Shown here: piece after piece, positions 50,619 through 59,580 of the stretch
How the letters are laid out: every line of letters begins with the position of its first letter
How positions within the stretch are numbered: position 1 is the stretch's first letter
Source of the DNA: Lachnospiraceae bacterium
GTDB taxonomy: Bacteria > Bacillota > Clostridia > Lachnospirales > Lachnospiraceae
Assembly (NCBI GenBank): GCA_017427775.1
Contig: JAFRSD010000049.1
Span: forward strand, 42,279-106,278
Reading direction: 5' to 3'
Length of the DNA: 64,000 nucleotides
The notes under the pieces: model-generated
Database searches by the model: none
What the model saw: the letters and a program-made list of their open reading frames with translations, nothing else
What the model was told of the DNA's origin: nothing
Position numbers and translations under genes: made by a program

Positions 50619-50710
50619 AATGAAGGGCGCCCCCGCGTCCCGGAGCTGTTTATCTTAAAGCCGTCGTCACGACTTTAATTCGAAATAAGAGAAGCTTCAC
50701 GCTTCGGTCG

Positions 50711-51727
50711 TCACCCTTTGATACCGCTTTGGCTGATACTTTCCACGAAACTCTTCTGTGCGAGAATGTAGATCAGTACCAACGGGATCAATGTCAGCAA
50801 TGTTGCCGTTGAAAGAATCTGTTCGGAACGGGCCGTCGGAACGATGTAACCTTTTCCGTAAATCTTTTCCATATCATGGTTCATGTTCTCAACGAGACCA
50901 TTGAGTGCGTTAGCGATGGTTGCCCAGTTATTACCCTTTGAGAAGAATACACGGGAATAAACACCGTCAGTCCACCACCATACGAAGGAGAACAGGAAGC
51001 AGGAAACCATCATCGGTCTGGCGCCGGGAAGAAGGATCTTCCAGAAGGTTGTCCATCTGTTACATCCGTCAACATATGCGGCTTCTTCCAGTTCCTTCGG
51101 CTCGTTACGGAAATGCTGGCGCATCATGTAGATATAAAGACCGCCTTTATAACCCGCACAACCTGCACATACTATGTAGTATGCGATTTCTTTACCGGTA
51201 AGTCTGAGACCTTTGCCTGTGATCAAATGCAGAATACCTATACCTTTGATGCCCGGGAAATCCCAGTCTGCAAGAAGCAGCTGCAGAGGTGTCATCAGGG
51301 TCTGCGCAGGAACTACAATCAAAAGAATTACACATGCGAACCAGAAATTCTTAAGCGGGAACTTATATCTCGCAAAACCATAACCTACAAGCGTACAGGA
51401 AAGAACCTGCAAAAGTGCTACAACGATACCGATACGGATGGAAGTGAAGAACGGCTTAAAACTACCGAGCCATTTCCATGAGCTTTTAATCGGCTCCGTC
51501 GAAAAGTGTCTGGGTACATTAATTACCGTCTTATCGTACAGATCTCCTTCTGCCATCATGGAGATGGAGAACTTATGAAGCAACGGCTGCAGGATAAGGA
51601 AACACAGTCCGACTAACAATACCGCTCGGCAAAAACGAAAGATGAACTCACCGATTCTCTTCCGTAAAAGGTATCCTCCGGACTTACGGTTTCTCTCCCA
51701 AAATGTGATATTTTCCTGTTTAGTCAT
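50711..51727 (-). CDS. Carbohydrate ABC permease, MalG/AraQ type
   Basis: 338 residues, six predicted helices. The EAA loop LEEAAYVDGCNRWTTFWKILLPGARPMMVSC is the ATPase contact. An N-terminal basic segment (about 1-28) precedes the first helix. It overlaps the MalF-type gene by 8 bases. In these systems a shared MsmK-type ATPase encoded elsewhere powers transport; none is present here. Confidence 0.9.
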   Translation of the reverse strand: MTKQENITFWERNRKSGGYLLRKRIGEFIFRFCRAVLLVGLCFLILQPLLHKFSISMMAEGDLYDKTVINVPRHFSTEPIKSSWKWLGSFKPFFTSIRIGIVVALLQVLSCTLVGYGFARYKFPLKNFWFACVILLIVVPAQTLMTPLQLLLADWDFPGIKGIGILHLITGKGLRLTGKEIAYYIVCAGCAGYKGGLYIYMMRQHFRNEPKELEEAAYVDGCNRWTTFWKILLPGARPMMVSCFLFSFVWWWTDGVYSRVFFSKGNNWATIANALNGLVENMNHDMEKIYGKGYIVPTARSEQILSTATLLTLIPLVLIYILAQKSFVESISQSGIKG

Positions 51728-52625
51728 AATAGTATACCCACCTTGTTATAATGAATGAGAGAATGCCGAGTATTCCCATTATGATTACAAAGTATACCCA
51801 CGACATCGCGGCCGTTAAGCCGTAGTCGAAGTTGAGGTACAAAGTGTTGGTGATCAAGGTCATCAGATCGCTGTTCGATTTCGTACAGAAATCCACGATC
51901 GTATAAATCAGGTTTACAAGAATGATGGAACTGATCATGGGGAAAGTAATCTTCCAGAAACTCTCCCATGCGGTACAGCCCTCAATCTTAGCCGCTTCAT
52001 ACATGGACGGGGAAATCGTCTGCAATCCGGAAAGGAAGATGATGATCTGAATACCGGAAGCAATCGCGATATCATAAACCTTATTAACCAGATCGATGAC
52101 ATATTGGAAGAACTTATTTGCTGTCTGACCGGTCAGCAATATGCTTTCCAAAGTTTGTGTAATACTTACAGAGGATGTATCCTTCTGAATCAGATCTTTC
52201 ATACCGGCGAGGAGGGAGTTGTTCGTTTCCAATCCAACCATGATACCGGAAGAAAGAATAACCGGAAGGAAATATACCGCTCTGACAAATGTTCTTCCAT
52301 GGAAATCCTGGTTCAAAAGAACCGCCATGAAGAAACTGAATACCAAAATACCGGGAACGAACAGTGCCATGTCCTTCAACTGTGTTAACAGGTTCGGAAC
52401 ATACTGGGAATTAACGAAGAAAACTTCATTGTAGTTCTTTAATCCGATCCAGGTATAACTGAAACCTTTCTTACCAAGCGCGTCTACTTCCGTGAAGGAC
52501 ATGTACAACGAGCTTGCAAGCGGAATCAGAAGGAAGAGAACGAAACCGATGATGAAAGGAAGGATGAACAAATATCCCGCAATCGCATTACCTCTCGCCA
52601 GGTCTCTACGTTTTGCTTTCGCCAT
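51720..52625 (-). CDS. Carbohydrate ABC permease, MalF/UgpA type
   Basis: 301 residues, six predicted helices. The EAA loop is MYEAAKIEGCTAWESFWKITFPMISS. Start GNAIAGYLFILPFIIGFVLFLLIPLASSLYMSF is typical. It begins 3 bases after the DUF5696 stop, with AAAGGAGG inside that gene's last codons. It forms a pair with the next gene. Confidence 0.9.
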   Translation of the reverse strand: MAKAKRRDLARGNAIAGYLFILPFIIGFVLFLLIPLASSLYMSFTEVDALGKKGFSYTWIGLKNYNEVFFVNSQYVPNLLTQLKDMALFVPGILVFSFFMAVLLNQDFHGRTFVRAVYFLPVILSSGIMVGLETNNSLLAGMKDLIQKDTSSVSITQTLESILLTGQTANKFFQYVIDLVNKVYDIAIASGIQIIIFLSGLQTISPSMYEAAKIEGCTAWESFWKITFPMISSIILVNLIYTIVDFCTKSNSDLMTLITNTLYLNFDYGLTAAMSWVYFVIIMGILGILSFIITRWVYYYD

Positions 52626-52628
52626 CTG

Positions 52629-55193
52629 CTAGTTTCCTCCTTTCACGACTACCCAATCCTGCGCCGGAATGGTAAAGCTTCCGATACTGTAATCCGTCGT
52701 TCTGTAGTTCACATAAACTTCAGTTCCGTCGGAATACTTGGTTACATAAACGTTATCGTTGATCATTCTGTGACCTTCGATGGTCTTCTTCGTCAGATTA
52801 CCGAAATCATTCGTATAACGCTTATACAGTTCGTTGGCCTGCTGCTTCCACGCTTTGTAGTTTGCACCGAAGTACTCGGTGTGTGCCGATTCCTGCAGTT
52901 CTTCCGTCTCTGCATCCATGAAGATGAAGTAAAGGCCTGCACCGGTCTCTGCGGACCGCAGAAGGTTTGTAATGTAGTCGTTAGTAATATTGATCGAATC
53001 GCCGGTGTAGCGGACATATCCGTGAAGCGCAATCGGGAAGAACGGAATGGAACCGTCTTCGATGCTGGCCTTGGAAGCCTGAACCGGGAAGTCGACAACG
53101 ATATCCGCATAAGGAAGCGCATAAGCGTTGCCCTTGTAGATAATATTGTTGTTACCCTTCAGGGCTGCAAGTTTTTCAACCTGCTGATTCATGGCTTTCT
53201 GACGGCTTACGGGATTCTTTCTGTAGTAATCCGCACCGAGCTTATTACCGATCGAGGCAAATGCAACGCTTGAACTGCCGAGAGACGAAGCATCCTTAAG
53301 GAACTTATCAATCGTCTTCAACGTCACGGAAGGCTTTGCCAGATAATAACTCTCACCGTCTTCAAGCTCACCGTACCAGATATCACTGATCGGTTTGAAT
53401 TCCGCAACCTCTCTCGAGAGGAATCTCGCGGAATCTCTCTTGATATGATAGGAATCCATCAGTGTATCTTTTCTTTCAAACATAAAGTCTGCCTTCAAAG
53501 ATACATTATACCCCATTCCCTTCGCATTACTCAAGAGGTCTTTGAAATTTTTCTTCTTTCCGAGTTTACCGATCAGGCTGATATCATCGGCCCACTTGTG
53601 ATCGATACCCTTATTGAACCATCCGTTCAGGATTACATTGATGTTCTCCCATCCGTTGGCCTTCAGGTCCTTGAGAATCGTGTCCATCTCATTGTAGGTC
53701 GTCAACGCATACGGCAATTCCTTCGGGAATCCGAGAACGTGCTGCATCTTGGCAACCGCTCCGAGCAGTTCGACTGCCACGGGAAGATTCTCATTGGAAG
53801 ACTCCTTCAGTTCCGGATAACGGTTCAACAGATAAGAACGGTATTCCTTTGCCATATCCACGTAGTCGGAAGAATCTACACCGATATAGCGGAGGGAAAT
53901 CTTCTCGTCCTTCGGGATGGAAGCTTCATAAACGGTATAACCGTGAATGGAACGGGATCCTACGTCAGCCAACTGGTTATGAACAACGGAAAATACATTG
54001 GTTACATAGTTGAAATCGTATGTACGGCCGGCCACATCGGCTTCGACCGTCGCGTATGCATCACCTTCTTCAATGACACAGAGCAGAGACGCATCGGAAT
54101 CGGTAAAGGAAGCTCCGTATACCGGGAATCTGGCAATAGGATCGGAAACAACAATGTCTCTCGGTGCACCGTAATCCCATCCGTACATTCTCGCGGAATA
54201 GTTGTTCTGTGTAATCTTACCGTTATTGAAATTGATGATTGCGCCGGAGCCGTCCGGAACGAATAAATAACCGTTCTGAGACTTATTCGCTGCACAGAAG
54301 AACGGAAGAACACGGAACTCGGTGATCGGATACTTGTCATAGTATACGATGCTGTTGTAAGGAATTTCCACAACGAGCTCATCATTCTCAAGTTTCAGGA
54401 ACATCGAAACGTTAACGGTCGGAAGAATATCTTTGGAACCTTCCACCTGTCCGTACTCATTGTCCTTCTCCCAGTCTTCATGAGAATAATTGATGTCTGC
54501 GATCAAGCCGGCCTCAAGATCCTCTTTCTGATAGTCCTGAGTATTATCGTATAACTCGTAAACCTTCTTTCCCTCATTCAGATCCGGATAGGTCTCTCTC
54601 AGTTTAGCCGCCTTATCGGGGAACTTTTCATCAAGAGTTTCGGGATCATACTTACGATACCAGTCACGAAGCATGTTCTTGGTTTCTTTGGAAACCATTT
54701 CGCTCAGTTCCAGGAATCTCTCCTCCGACATTACAGTCGGGATGAAATAAGTCTTCGAAATCAAACCGATTGTAAAGTCTATACGGATTGTGCTTTCATC
54801 AACTTTTTCATAGGTATAGTTGCCTTTGTTAACGCTGTGCTCACGGCTGCTCAGGTCGTTCTTTGCACCTGCATTGTTCTTATACTGAACAAGCAGAATT
54901 GATTTCGAAGCGTCGTTTACAACGTCCTCGGCACCCTCCGGGTTCGACAGCCATTCATTACCGTACTTGTCGGTAAATACGAATGTTGCCTTAGTCGGGT
55001 CAAATACGAGTTTAACCTTGCCCGACTGAATCGTCTGGGGTTCCGTATCGAGATCGGAATCAAAACGGTATGCGGTAATCGGCTCAACCTCTGCGTCATC
55101 ACCGCCGCCGAACTTGATTACGATAAGAAGGAATACGCCCATGATAACCAAGAGGATTGACGCTCTTATAATGAATCTTTTCATATTGTTCAT
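52629..55193 (-). CDS. DUF5696 membrane-anchored protein, probably glycosidase-like
   Basis: 854 residues; one N-terminal helix (about 5-26) leaves the rest outside the cell. The first half (about 40-420) is beta-rich. The second half (about 440-760) alternates strands and helices like a barrel, with WENINVILNGWFNKGIDHKWADD and GYNVSLKADFMFERKDT. That layout recalls glycosidases with a beta-sandwich followed by a TIM barrel, but catalytic residues cannot be assigned from the sequence. DUF5696 genes are commonly embedded with NHL, YIP1 and sugar-ABC genes. Function not known. Confidence 0.78.
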   Translation of the reverse strand: MNNMKRFIIRASILLVIMGVFLLIVIKFGGGDDAEVEPITAYRFDSDLDTEPQTIQSGKVKLVFDPTKATFVFTDKYGNEWLSNPEGAEDVVNDASKSILLVQYKNNAGAKNDLSSREHSVNKGNYTYEKVDESTIRIDFTIGLISKTYFIPTVMSEERFLELSEMVSKETKNMLRDWYRKYDPETLDEKFPDKAAKLRETYPDLNEGKKVYELYDNTQDYQKEDLEAGLIADINYSHEDWEKDNEYGQVEGSKDILPTVNVSMFLKLENDELVVEIPYNSIVYYDKYPITEFRVLPFFCAANKSQNGYLFVPDGSGAIINFNNGKITQNNYSARMYGWDYGAPRDIVVSDPIARFPVYGASFTDSDASLLCVIEEGDAYATVEADVAGRTYDFNYVTNVFSVVHNQLADVGSRSIHGYTVYEASIPKDEKISLRYIGVDSSDYVDMAKEYRSYLLNRYPELKESSNENLPVAVELLGAVAKMQHVLGFPKELPYALTTYNEMDTILKDLKANGWENINVILNGWFNKGIDHKWADDISLIGKLGKKKNFKDLLSNAKGMGYNVSLKADFMFERKDTLMDSYHIKRDSARFLSREVAEFKPISDIWYGELEDGESYYLAKPSVTLKTIDKFLKDASSLGSSSVAFASIGNKLGADYYRKNPVSRQKAMNQQVEKLAALKGNNNIIYKGNAYALPYADIVVDFPVQASKASIEDGSIPFFPIALHGYVRYTGDSINITNDYITNLLRSAETGAGLYFIFMDAETEELQESAHTEYFGANYKAWKQQANELYKRYTNDFGNLTKKTIEGHRMINDNVYVTKYSDGTEVYVNYRTTDYSIGSFTIPAQDWVVVKGGN

Positions 55194-55203
55194 ACCCTCC
55201 TAG

Positions 55204-55881
55204 TTAACTGGCTCTGAGTGTTATCTCTTTATAAAGTGAAACGAAGTATGCCACCGCATCACTGATCAAGCTGAAGAACAGCAATACGACGAAGATGATG
55301 ATCGCCATACCCGCAACGGACAGGACGGATGATCCGAGACCTTTGAGAAGACCGTAATCGTGAATCATCATCATTGCACAGAGAATCAGGAATACGCACC
55401 AGATTAATGCGAATACATTAAAGTAAGTGTAGAAAACGCCTTCTTCCTGCGTTACGACATTACTTACGAAGATCATCGGAATGCCGATGAGAACATACGG
55501 CGTAAAGCTGTATGCCGTTGCCATGTAAATATCCTTGAAATGTCCTTTACCATCCATAAGAGTGGTCAGACACCAGTTGGCCAATACCCAGATGAACAGG
55601 GGAACCAGCACGCTGGCAAGTTCCTTGATGATATTTACCTCACTCCATCTCGTATGGTTTACCATGAAGTTGGAAAATCGCATATCCCACAACCGGGTCA
55701 TCAAAGCAAGGATGACGATGGTATGTGCAGCTGCCATGGAACCGCGTTTCTCATGGATCAGATCCCAGGAACCGTCGAACGGATGGAGAATCATGTACAG
55801 GCTGTATTTCAAAGTCTTCAGATAATTCTTAAACTTGGGGCCTGTGAAAAATCCTATGATGCCGGAGATAAAGTTACTCAT
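55204..55881 (-). CDS. YIP1-family membrane protein
   Basis: 225 residues with about five helices. The YIP1 layout includes YSLYMILHPFDGSWDLIHEKRGSM before the first helix and a YSFTPYVLIGIPMIFVSN segment. It overlaps the NHL gene by 4 bases (ATGA). Bacterial YIP1 proteins have no settled function; location between the propeller protein and DUF5696 suggests a membrane scaffold for this surface complex. Confidence 0.82.
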   Translation of the reverse strand: MSNFISGIIGFFTGPKFKNYLKTLKYSLYMILHPFDGSWDLIHEKRGSMAAAHTIVILALMTRLWDMRFSNFMVNHTRWSEVNIIKELASVLVPLFIWVLANWCLTTLMDGKGHFKDIYMATAYSFTPYVLIGIPMIFVSNVVTQEEGVFYTYFNVFALIWCVFLILCAMMMIHDYGLLKGLGSSVLSVAGMAIIIFVVLLFFSLISDAVAYFVSLYKEITLRAS

Positions 55882-57737
55882 GCCTCTTTAATCTCCTTTC
55901 TCAGTCTGATTACTTTCCGAATCAACTTCGGAATTACGATTAACGCGATGAGGATTCCGAGGAAGAGAACGATATGCTCTTCTACCTGCTCCTCACGGTA
56001 ATGCTTAAACGCTTTGGAATAGTTTACGCCGTCTCTGACAACCTCAAACTTATCCATTGCATCTTTGTACTTTTCCTGACGAAGCAAAGCGCGTCCTACG
56101 CCGACATAAGCCAGATCATAGTTTCCGTTATACTTCAATACTTCGGTCCATACATCCGCCGACTTATCATACTGTCCGACACGATACAGGTCAAGCGCCT
56201 CTTTAATGAGTTTGCCGAAGTCGGACATCTCGAAGATCGTAAGCGTTCCGCACTTACGGTCGAGAACGATAAACGTCTGCTCATCAAGCTTGTCGATTGC
56301 GGAAGGATATGCGAACGAACCTGCATTCATTCCGTAATTACCGAATGCGTAAAGCATATTGCCCTGGAAGTCATAGCAGAAAACCTTACCACGCGTTCTG
56401 TCAAGGCAGCAGTATGTCTCGTTTTCAAAGATAACAACATCGACAAATGCGGAATAACCCTTGATGTTCTCGGCCGTTCCGGGCGCCAGATCTCCGATCG
56501 GCGACTGGTTGCCGTTACGGATCAGGATGTCCTGACCCATCGCGTTCAGTTTTCTGACCGGCTTCGCGGTCTTAGCGATGTATTCATCTTCTTTCAGAGT
56601 AGCTGTCGTAACATACAGGAATCCGTCCGGATCCAAAGCTACGTTATTGTACTCTGTCGGCACATACTGCTTGGTACGTTTTCGCTGTTCCTTTGTCTGA
56701 ATTCTTCTCCAGAGTCTCTGAACGATGGAAAGCGTTACCGGGCTTGCTCCGACATAAGTCGTGAACTCACCGGCTTTGTTAAATTCCATCAGACCGGAGT
56801 TGATGTTCTTCGCCTGCACGTAATAACGGCCTACGTCGTCAACGACGAACTTGGAAGGGAAGAATACGTACTGGTCGTCAAGAGTCTCATCTTTCGGCTG
56901 CTGTACAACTCCGATAACGTTCAGGTTGTAATCGCAGTGAATGATACGATAGTTGTCAAAGTCCGCGATGAAAATGTCATAGTCACGATCGAGTTCCTTC
57001 TTAACGACATTCTCAAGTTTCTTCTCCGGCTCCTTTGCGGGTTCGTCTTTGCCCTCGCCTTCATTGGTTTCACCGGGCTCTTCCGTTGCCGCGTCGCCGT
57101 CGGAAGCATCTTCGGAATCCGATGTGGTGGCACTCTTATCGGCATCCTCGGTTTTATCCGTATCGTCGGTTTTATCGGTGCCGTCTTCCTTCTCATCGGG
57201 TTCGGGAACCGGGGGAACGTACAGCTCACCGATATGGCTCGTGCCGTACATCTTCTCACGCTTTTTCTCATCCATCTTTACGACATGAATGTCATAGGGA
57301 GATTTCAGTGTGAGTGTAATCTCGCCGGGAACCCATTTCTTGTGATTCTCGTTACCTTCAATCGGATCTGCCACCTGCTCATATACACGCATCATTTCCT
57401 GATTCTTCACACTGACCTGAAGAGTATAAATGATACGCACAAGTTCAAACGAACCGTTAATATACTGTAACTCGACAATACGGTTATTTGCCGTATCGGC
57501 AATATATACCAGGTCATCGATTACAAACATGCCTTCCGGATCATTGAATGTTCCTACTTCTTCACCGAAGTTACGTCCGTAGAAAACGTTCGTTACGGAA
57601 TAAGCATCGGGGGATGCGGTTTCATCGCCCCAGAAATTGTACGTGTAAGTGTACCAATCATCATCCGCTTTCGCAGAAGGAATTCCGGTAATGACAAGGC
57701 ACAGCAACATGAGAAGTGTAATAATTCTTTTCTTCAT
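55878..57737 (-). CDS. Secreted NHL-type beta-propeller with TPR and C-terminal membrane anchor
   Basis: 619 residues. Signal peptide 1-24. NHL-like blades: FNDPEGMFVIDDLVYIADTANNRIVEL (about 64-90), DYDIFIADFDNYRIIHCD (about 252-269), YNNVALDPDGFLYVTTA and FAYPSAIDKLDEQTFIVLDR. A very acidic Asp/Glu/Thr linker (about 178-240) is inserted between blades. Near the end come a TPR-like pair (KEALDLYRVGQYDKSADVWTEVLKYNGNYDLAYVGVGRALLRQ), one helix (about 590-608) and a basic tail. It probably presents a binding surface outside the membrane as part of the sugar-uptake complex; this is inference. Confidence 0.8.
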   Translation of the reverse strand: MKKRIITLLMLLCLVITGIPSAKADDDWYTYTYNFWGDETASPDAYSVTNVFYGRNFGEEVGTFNDPEGMFVIDDLVYIADTANNRIVELQYINGSFELVRIIYTLQVSVKNQEMMRVYEQVADPIEGNENHKKWVPGEITLTLKSPYDIHVVKMDEKKREKMYGTSHIGELYVPPVPEPDEKEDGTDKTDDTDKTEDADKSATTSDSEDASDGDAATEEPGETNEGEGKDEPAKEPEKKLENVVKKELDRDYDIFIADFDNYRIIHCDYNLNVIGVVQQPKDETLDDQYVFFPSKFVVDDVGRYYVQAKNINSGLMEFNKAGEFTTYVGASPVTLSIVQRLWRRIQTKEQRKRTKQYVPTEYNNVALDPDGFLYVTTATLKEDEYIAKTAKPVRKLNAMGQDILIRNGNQSPIGDLAPGTAENIKGYSAFVDVVIFENETYCCLDRTRGKVFCYDFQGNMLYAFGNYGMNAGSFAYPSAIDKLDEQTFIVLDRKCGTLTIFEMSDFGKLIKEALDLYRVGQYDKSADVWTEVLKYNGNYDLAYVGVGRALLRQEKYKDAMDKFEVVRDGVNYSKAFKHYREEQVEEHIVLFLGILIALIVIPKLIRKVIRLRKEIKEA

Positions 57738-57750
57738 ATAATCTGCCTCC

Positions 57751-58623
57751 TCACTCTTTGATACCGGAACTTGCCATTGTTTCTACGATGTTGCTCTGCG
57801 CAAGTACGAAACATACGATAGGCAGGATCATCATGAACAATGTGGAAGCCGAGGATACACCGGTTCTGGCAACACCGCCCGCTGCCAGGGTACGAAGGGC
57901 AAACGGAAGTGTCTTCATGGACTCGGTATATATGTATGTCGTACCTACGTTGTTCCACAATCCCTGAATGGAGAAGATCATCAAGGTCAGGATGGCCGGC
58001 TTTACAAGCGGCATAACGATCGTAAAGAAGATACGTCCTTCTCGTGCTCCGTCAATCTTGGCCGCTTCGACGAGAACATCCGGAATACTGGATTCCATGA
58101 ACTGTTTCATTAGGAAGAGTCCCATCGGGGAAGCAAATGCCGGGATGATCAGTGCAAGATAAGTGTCAACCCAACCGAGTCTTGCCATAATCAGGTAGTT
58201 CGGAATGGCAAGTACATAACCGGTGAACATAAGTGCCACGGTTACCATCTTGAAGAATGTGAGGGAACCCGGGAAGCGGTACTTTGCCAATACGTATGCC
58301 GCCATGGAAGCAATCAGGATGTGGCCTGCGGTTCCGACAGCCGTAATGAACAGAGAGTTGAACGCGTAACGGGTAAATGTGATAACGCCCTGCTTGTTCA
58401 TCAAGAGGAACATATCGCTGATGTTCTTCGTCGTAGGGTTACGAACGAACAACTTCGGCGGATATACGAACAACTCATCAAGCGGTTTAAACGCGGAGTT
58501 GATAACGTATACGAGCGGGAATGCGAAAAAGCATCCGAACAATACGAGGACAATTCCTACACCGATATCACCCGCGAGGGATCGGTTAGGCTGTCTTCCA
58601 GCTTTAATCTTTTTCATCGTCAT
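57751..58623 (-). CDS. Carbohydrate ABC permease, MalG type (first transporter)
   Basis: 290 residues, six predicted helices. EAA loop LVEAAKIDGAREGRIFFTIVMPLVKPAILT. The C-terminal NIVETMASSGIKE is typical of LplC/MalG-type permeases. It lies 9 bases after the partner permease. Confidence 0.9.
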   Translation of the reverse strand: MTMKKIKAGRQPNRSLAGDIGVGIVLVLFGCFFAFPLVYVINSAFKPLDELFVYPPKLFVRNPTTKNISDMFLLMNKQGVITFTRYAFNSLFITAVGTAGHILIASMAAYVLAKYRFPGSLTFFKMVTVALMFTGYVLAIPNYLIMARLGWVDTYLALIIPAFASPMGLFLMKQFMESSIPDVLVEAAKIDGAREGRIFFTIVMPLVKPAILTLMIFSIQGLWNNVGTTYIYTESMKTLPFALRTLAAGGVARTGVSSASTLFMMILPIVCFVLAQSNIVETMASSGIKE

Positions 58624-58632
58624 TCCCTCCTA

Positions 58633-59565
58633 TCAGGTTCCAAGTCTGCTGAGTGCCTTCTGGATGAACTTGTTACACAAGTACATGCAGAGGAAGAGCA
58701 CTGTTGCAATTGCGGAAGCATATCCCATTTCGAAACGCTGCTGACCATAGTCAATCAGGTGGGTAACAACGGTACGTGCGGCATAGTCGGTACTCGGGAA
58801 TCCGCAAAGAGCCATCGTAACATCCGCAGTGTTGAATGCGGTCGTAATGGACATTACGGCACCGAACATAAGCATGGACTTCATGTTCGGAAGGGTAATG
58901 TACCAAAGCTCCTGCCAACGGTTTTTAACACCGTCTACATATCCTGCTTCATACTGGTCATCCGGAATGGTGTTAAGACCTGCAATGAAGGAAAGGAATC
59001 CGGTACCGAGGGACGCCCACAGGATTACGATGATAACGATCGTCATCATGTATGTGGGGTCGGTCAGCCACATTCGCGGTTTCTCCAACAAACCTAACGC
59101 GGTTCCGATTGCGTTAGCGTATCCGTAGGAGTCGCCGGAGAAGATGAATGTCCAGATCAGGTAAACCTGACCGGAAATCGTAGGTGCGTAGAAGATCAAT
59201 ACCGCAATCGCACGGATCCGCTTCGGCAGCTCGTGAATCAGCCATGCGAACAGGAATGCCGCGATATAGCCGACCGGTCCGGTGATCGCCGCGATCAGGA
59301 ATGTGTTCTTAACCGCGGTAAGGAAGATATCATCTACAAGGATCAGGTTGATGTAGTTCCGCATTCCGATGAAACGTGCGGGCTGCAGAACATTGTAATA
59401 AGTAAATCCGTACCAGATGGAAACAAGTACCGGTACTACATAGAACAAGGTGAAGATGATCGCATAAGGAGCAAGAAAAGCGTAGCATGTTCTGTATGTT
59501 CTGATGTCTCTCCACATAAATTTGCGCTGAAGCTGTTTGCGTCTGCGCCAGTTAGCATAACTCAT
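58633..59565 (-). CDS. Carbohydrate ABC permease, LplB/MalF type (first transporter)
   Basis: 310 residues, six predicted helices. EAA-type loop QYEAGYVDGVKNRWQELWYITLPNMKSM. N-terminus basic (WRRRKQLQRKF) before the first helix. It follows the giant binding protein by 15 bases, so that protein probably delivers ligand to this pair. Confidence 0.9.
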   Translation of the reverse strand: MSYANWRRRKQLQRKFMWRDIRTYRTCYAFLAPYAIIFTLFYVVPVLVSIWYGFTYYNVLQPARFIGMRNYINLILVDDIFLTAVKNTFLIAAITGPVGYIAAFLFAWLIHELPKRIRAIAVLIFYAPTISGQVYLIWTFIFSGDSYGYANAIGTALGLLEKPRMWLTDPTYMMTIVIIVILWASLGTGFLSFIAGLNTIPDDQYEAGYVDGVKNRWQELWYITLPNMKSMLMFGAVMSITTAFNTADVTMALCGFPSTDYAARTVVTHLIDYGQQRFEMGYASAIATVLFLCMYLCNKFIQKALSRLGT

Positions 59566-59580
59566 ACTTTTCCCTCCTCC

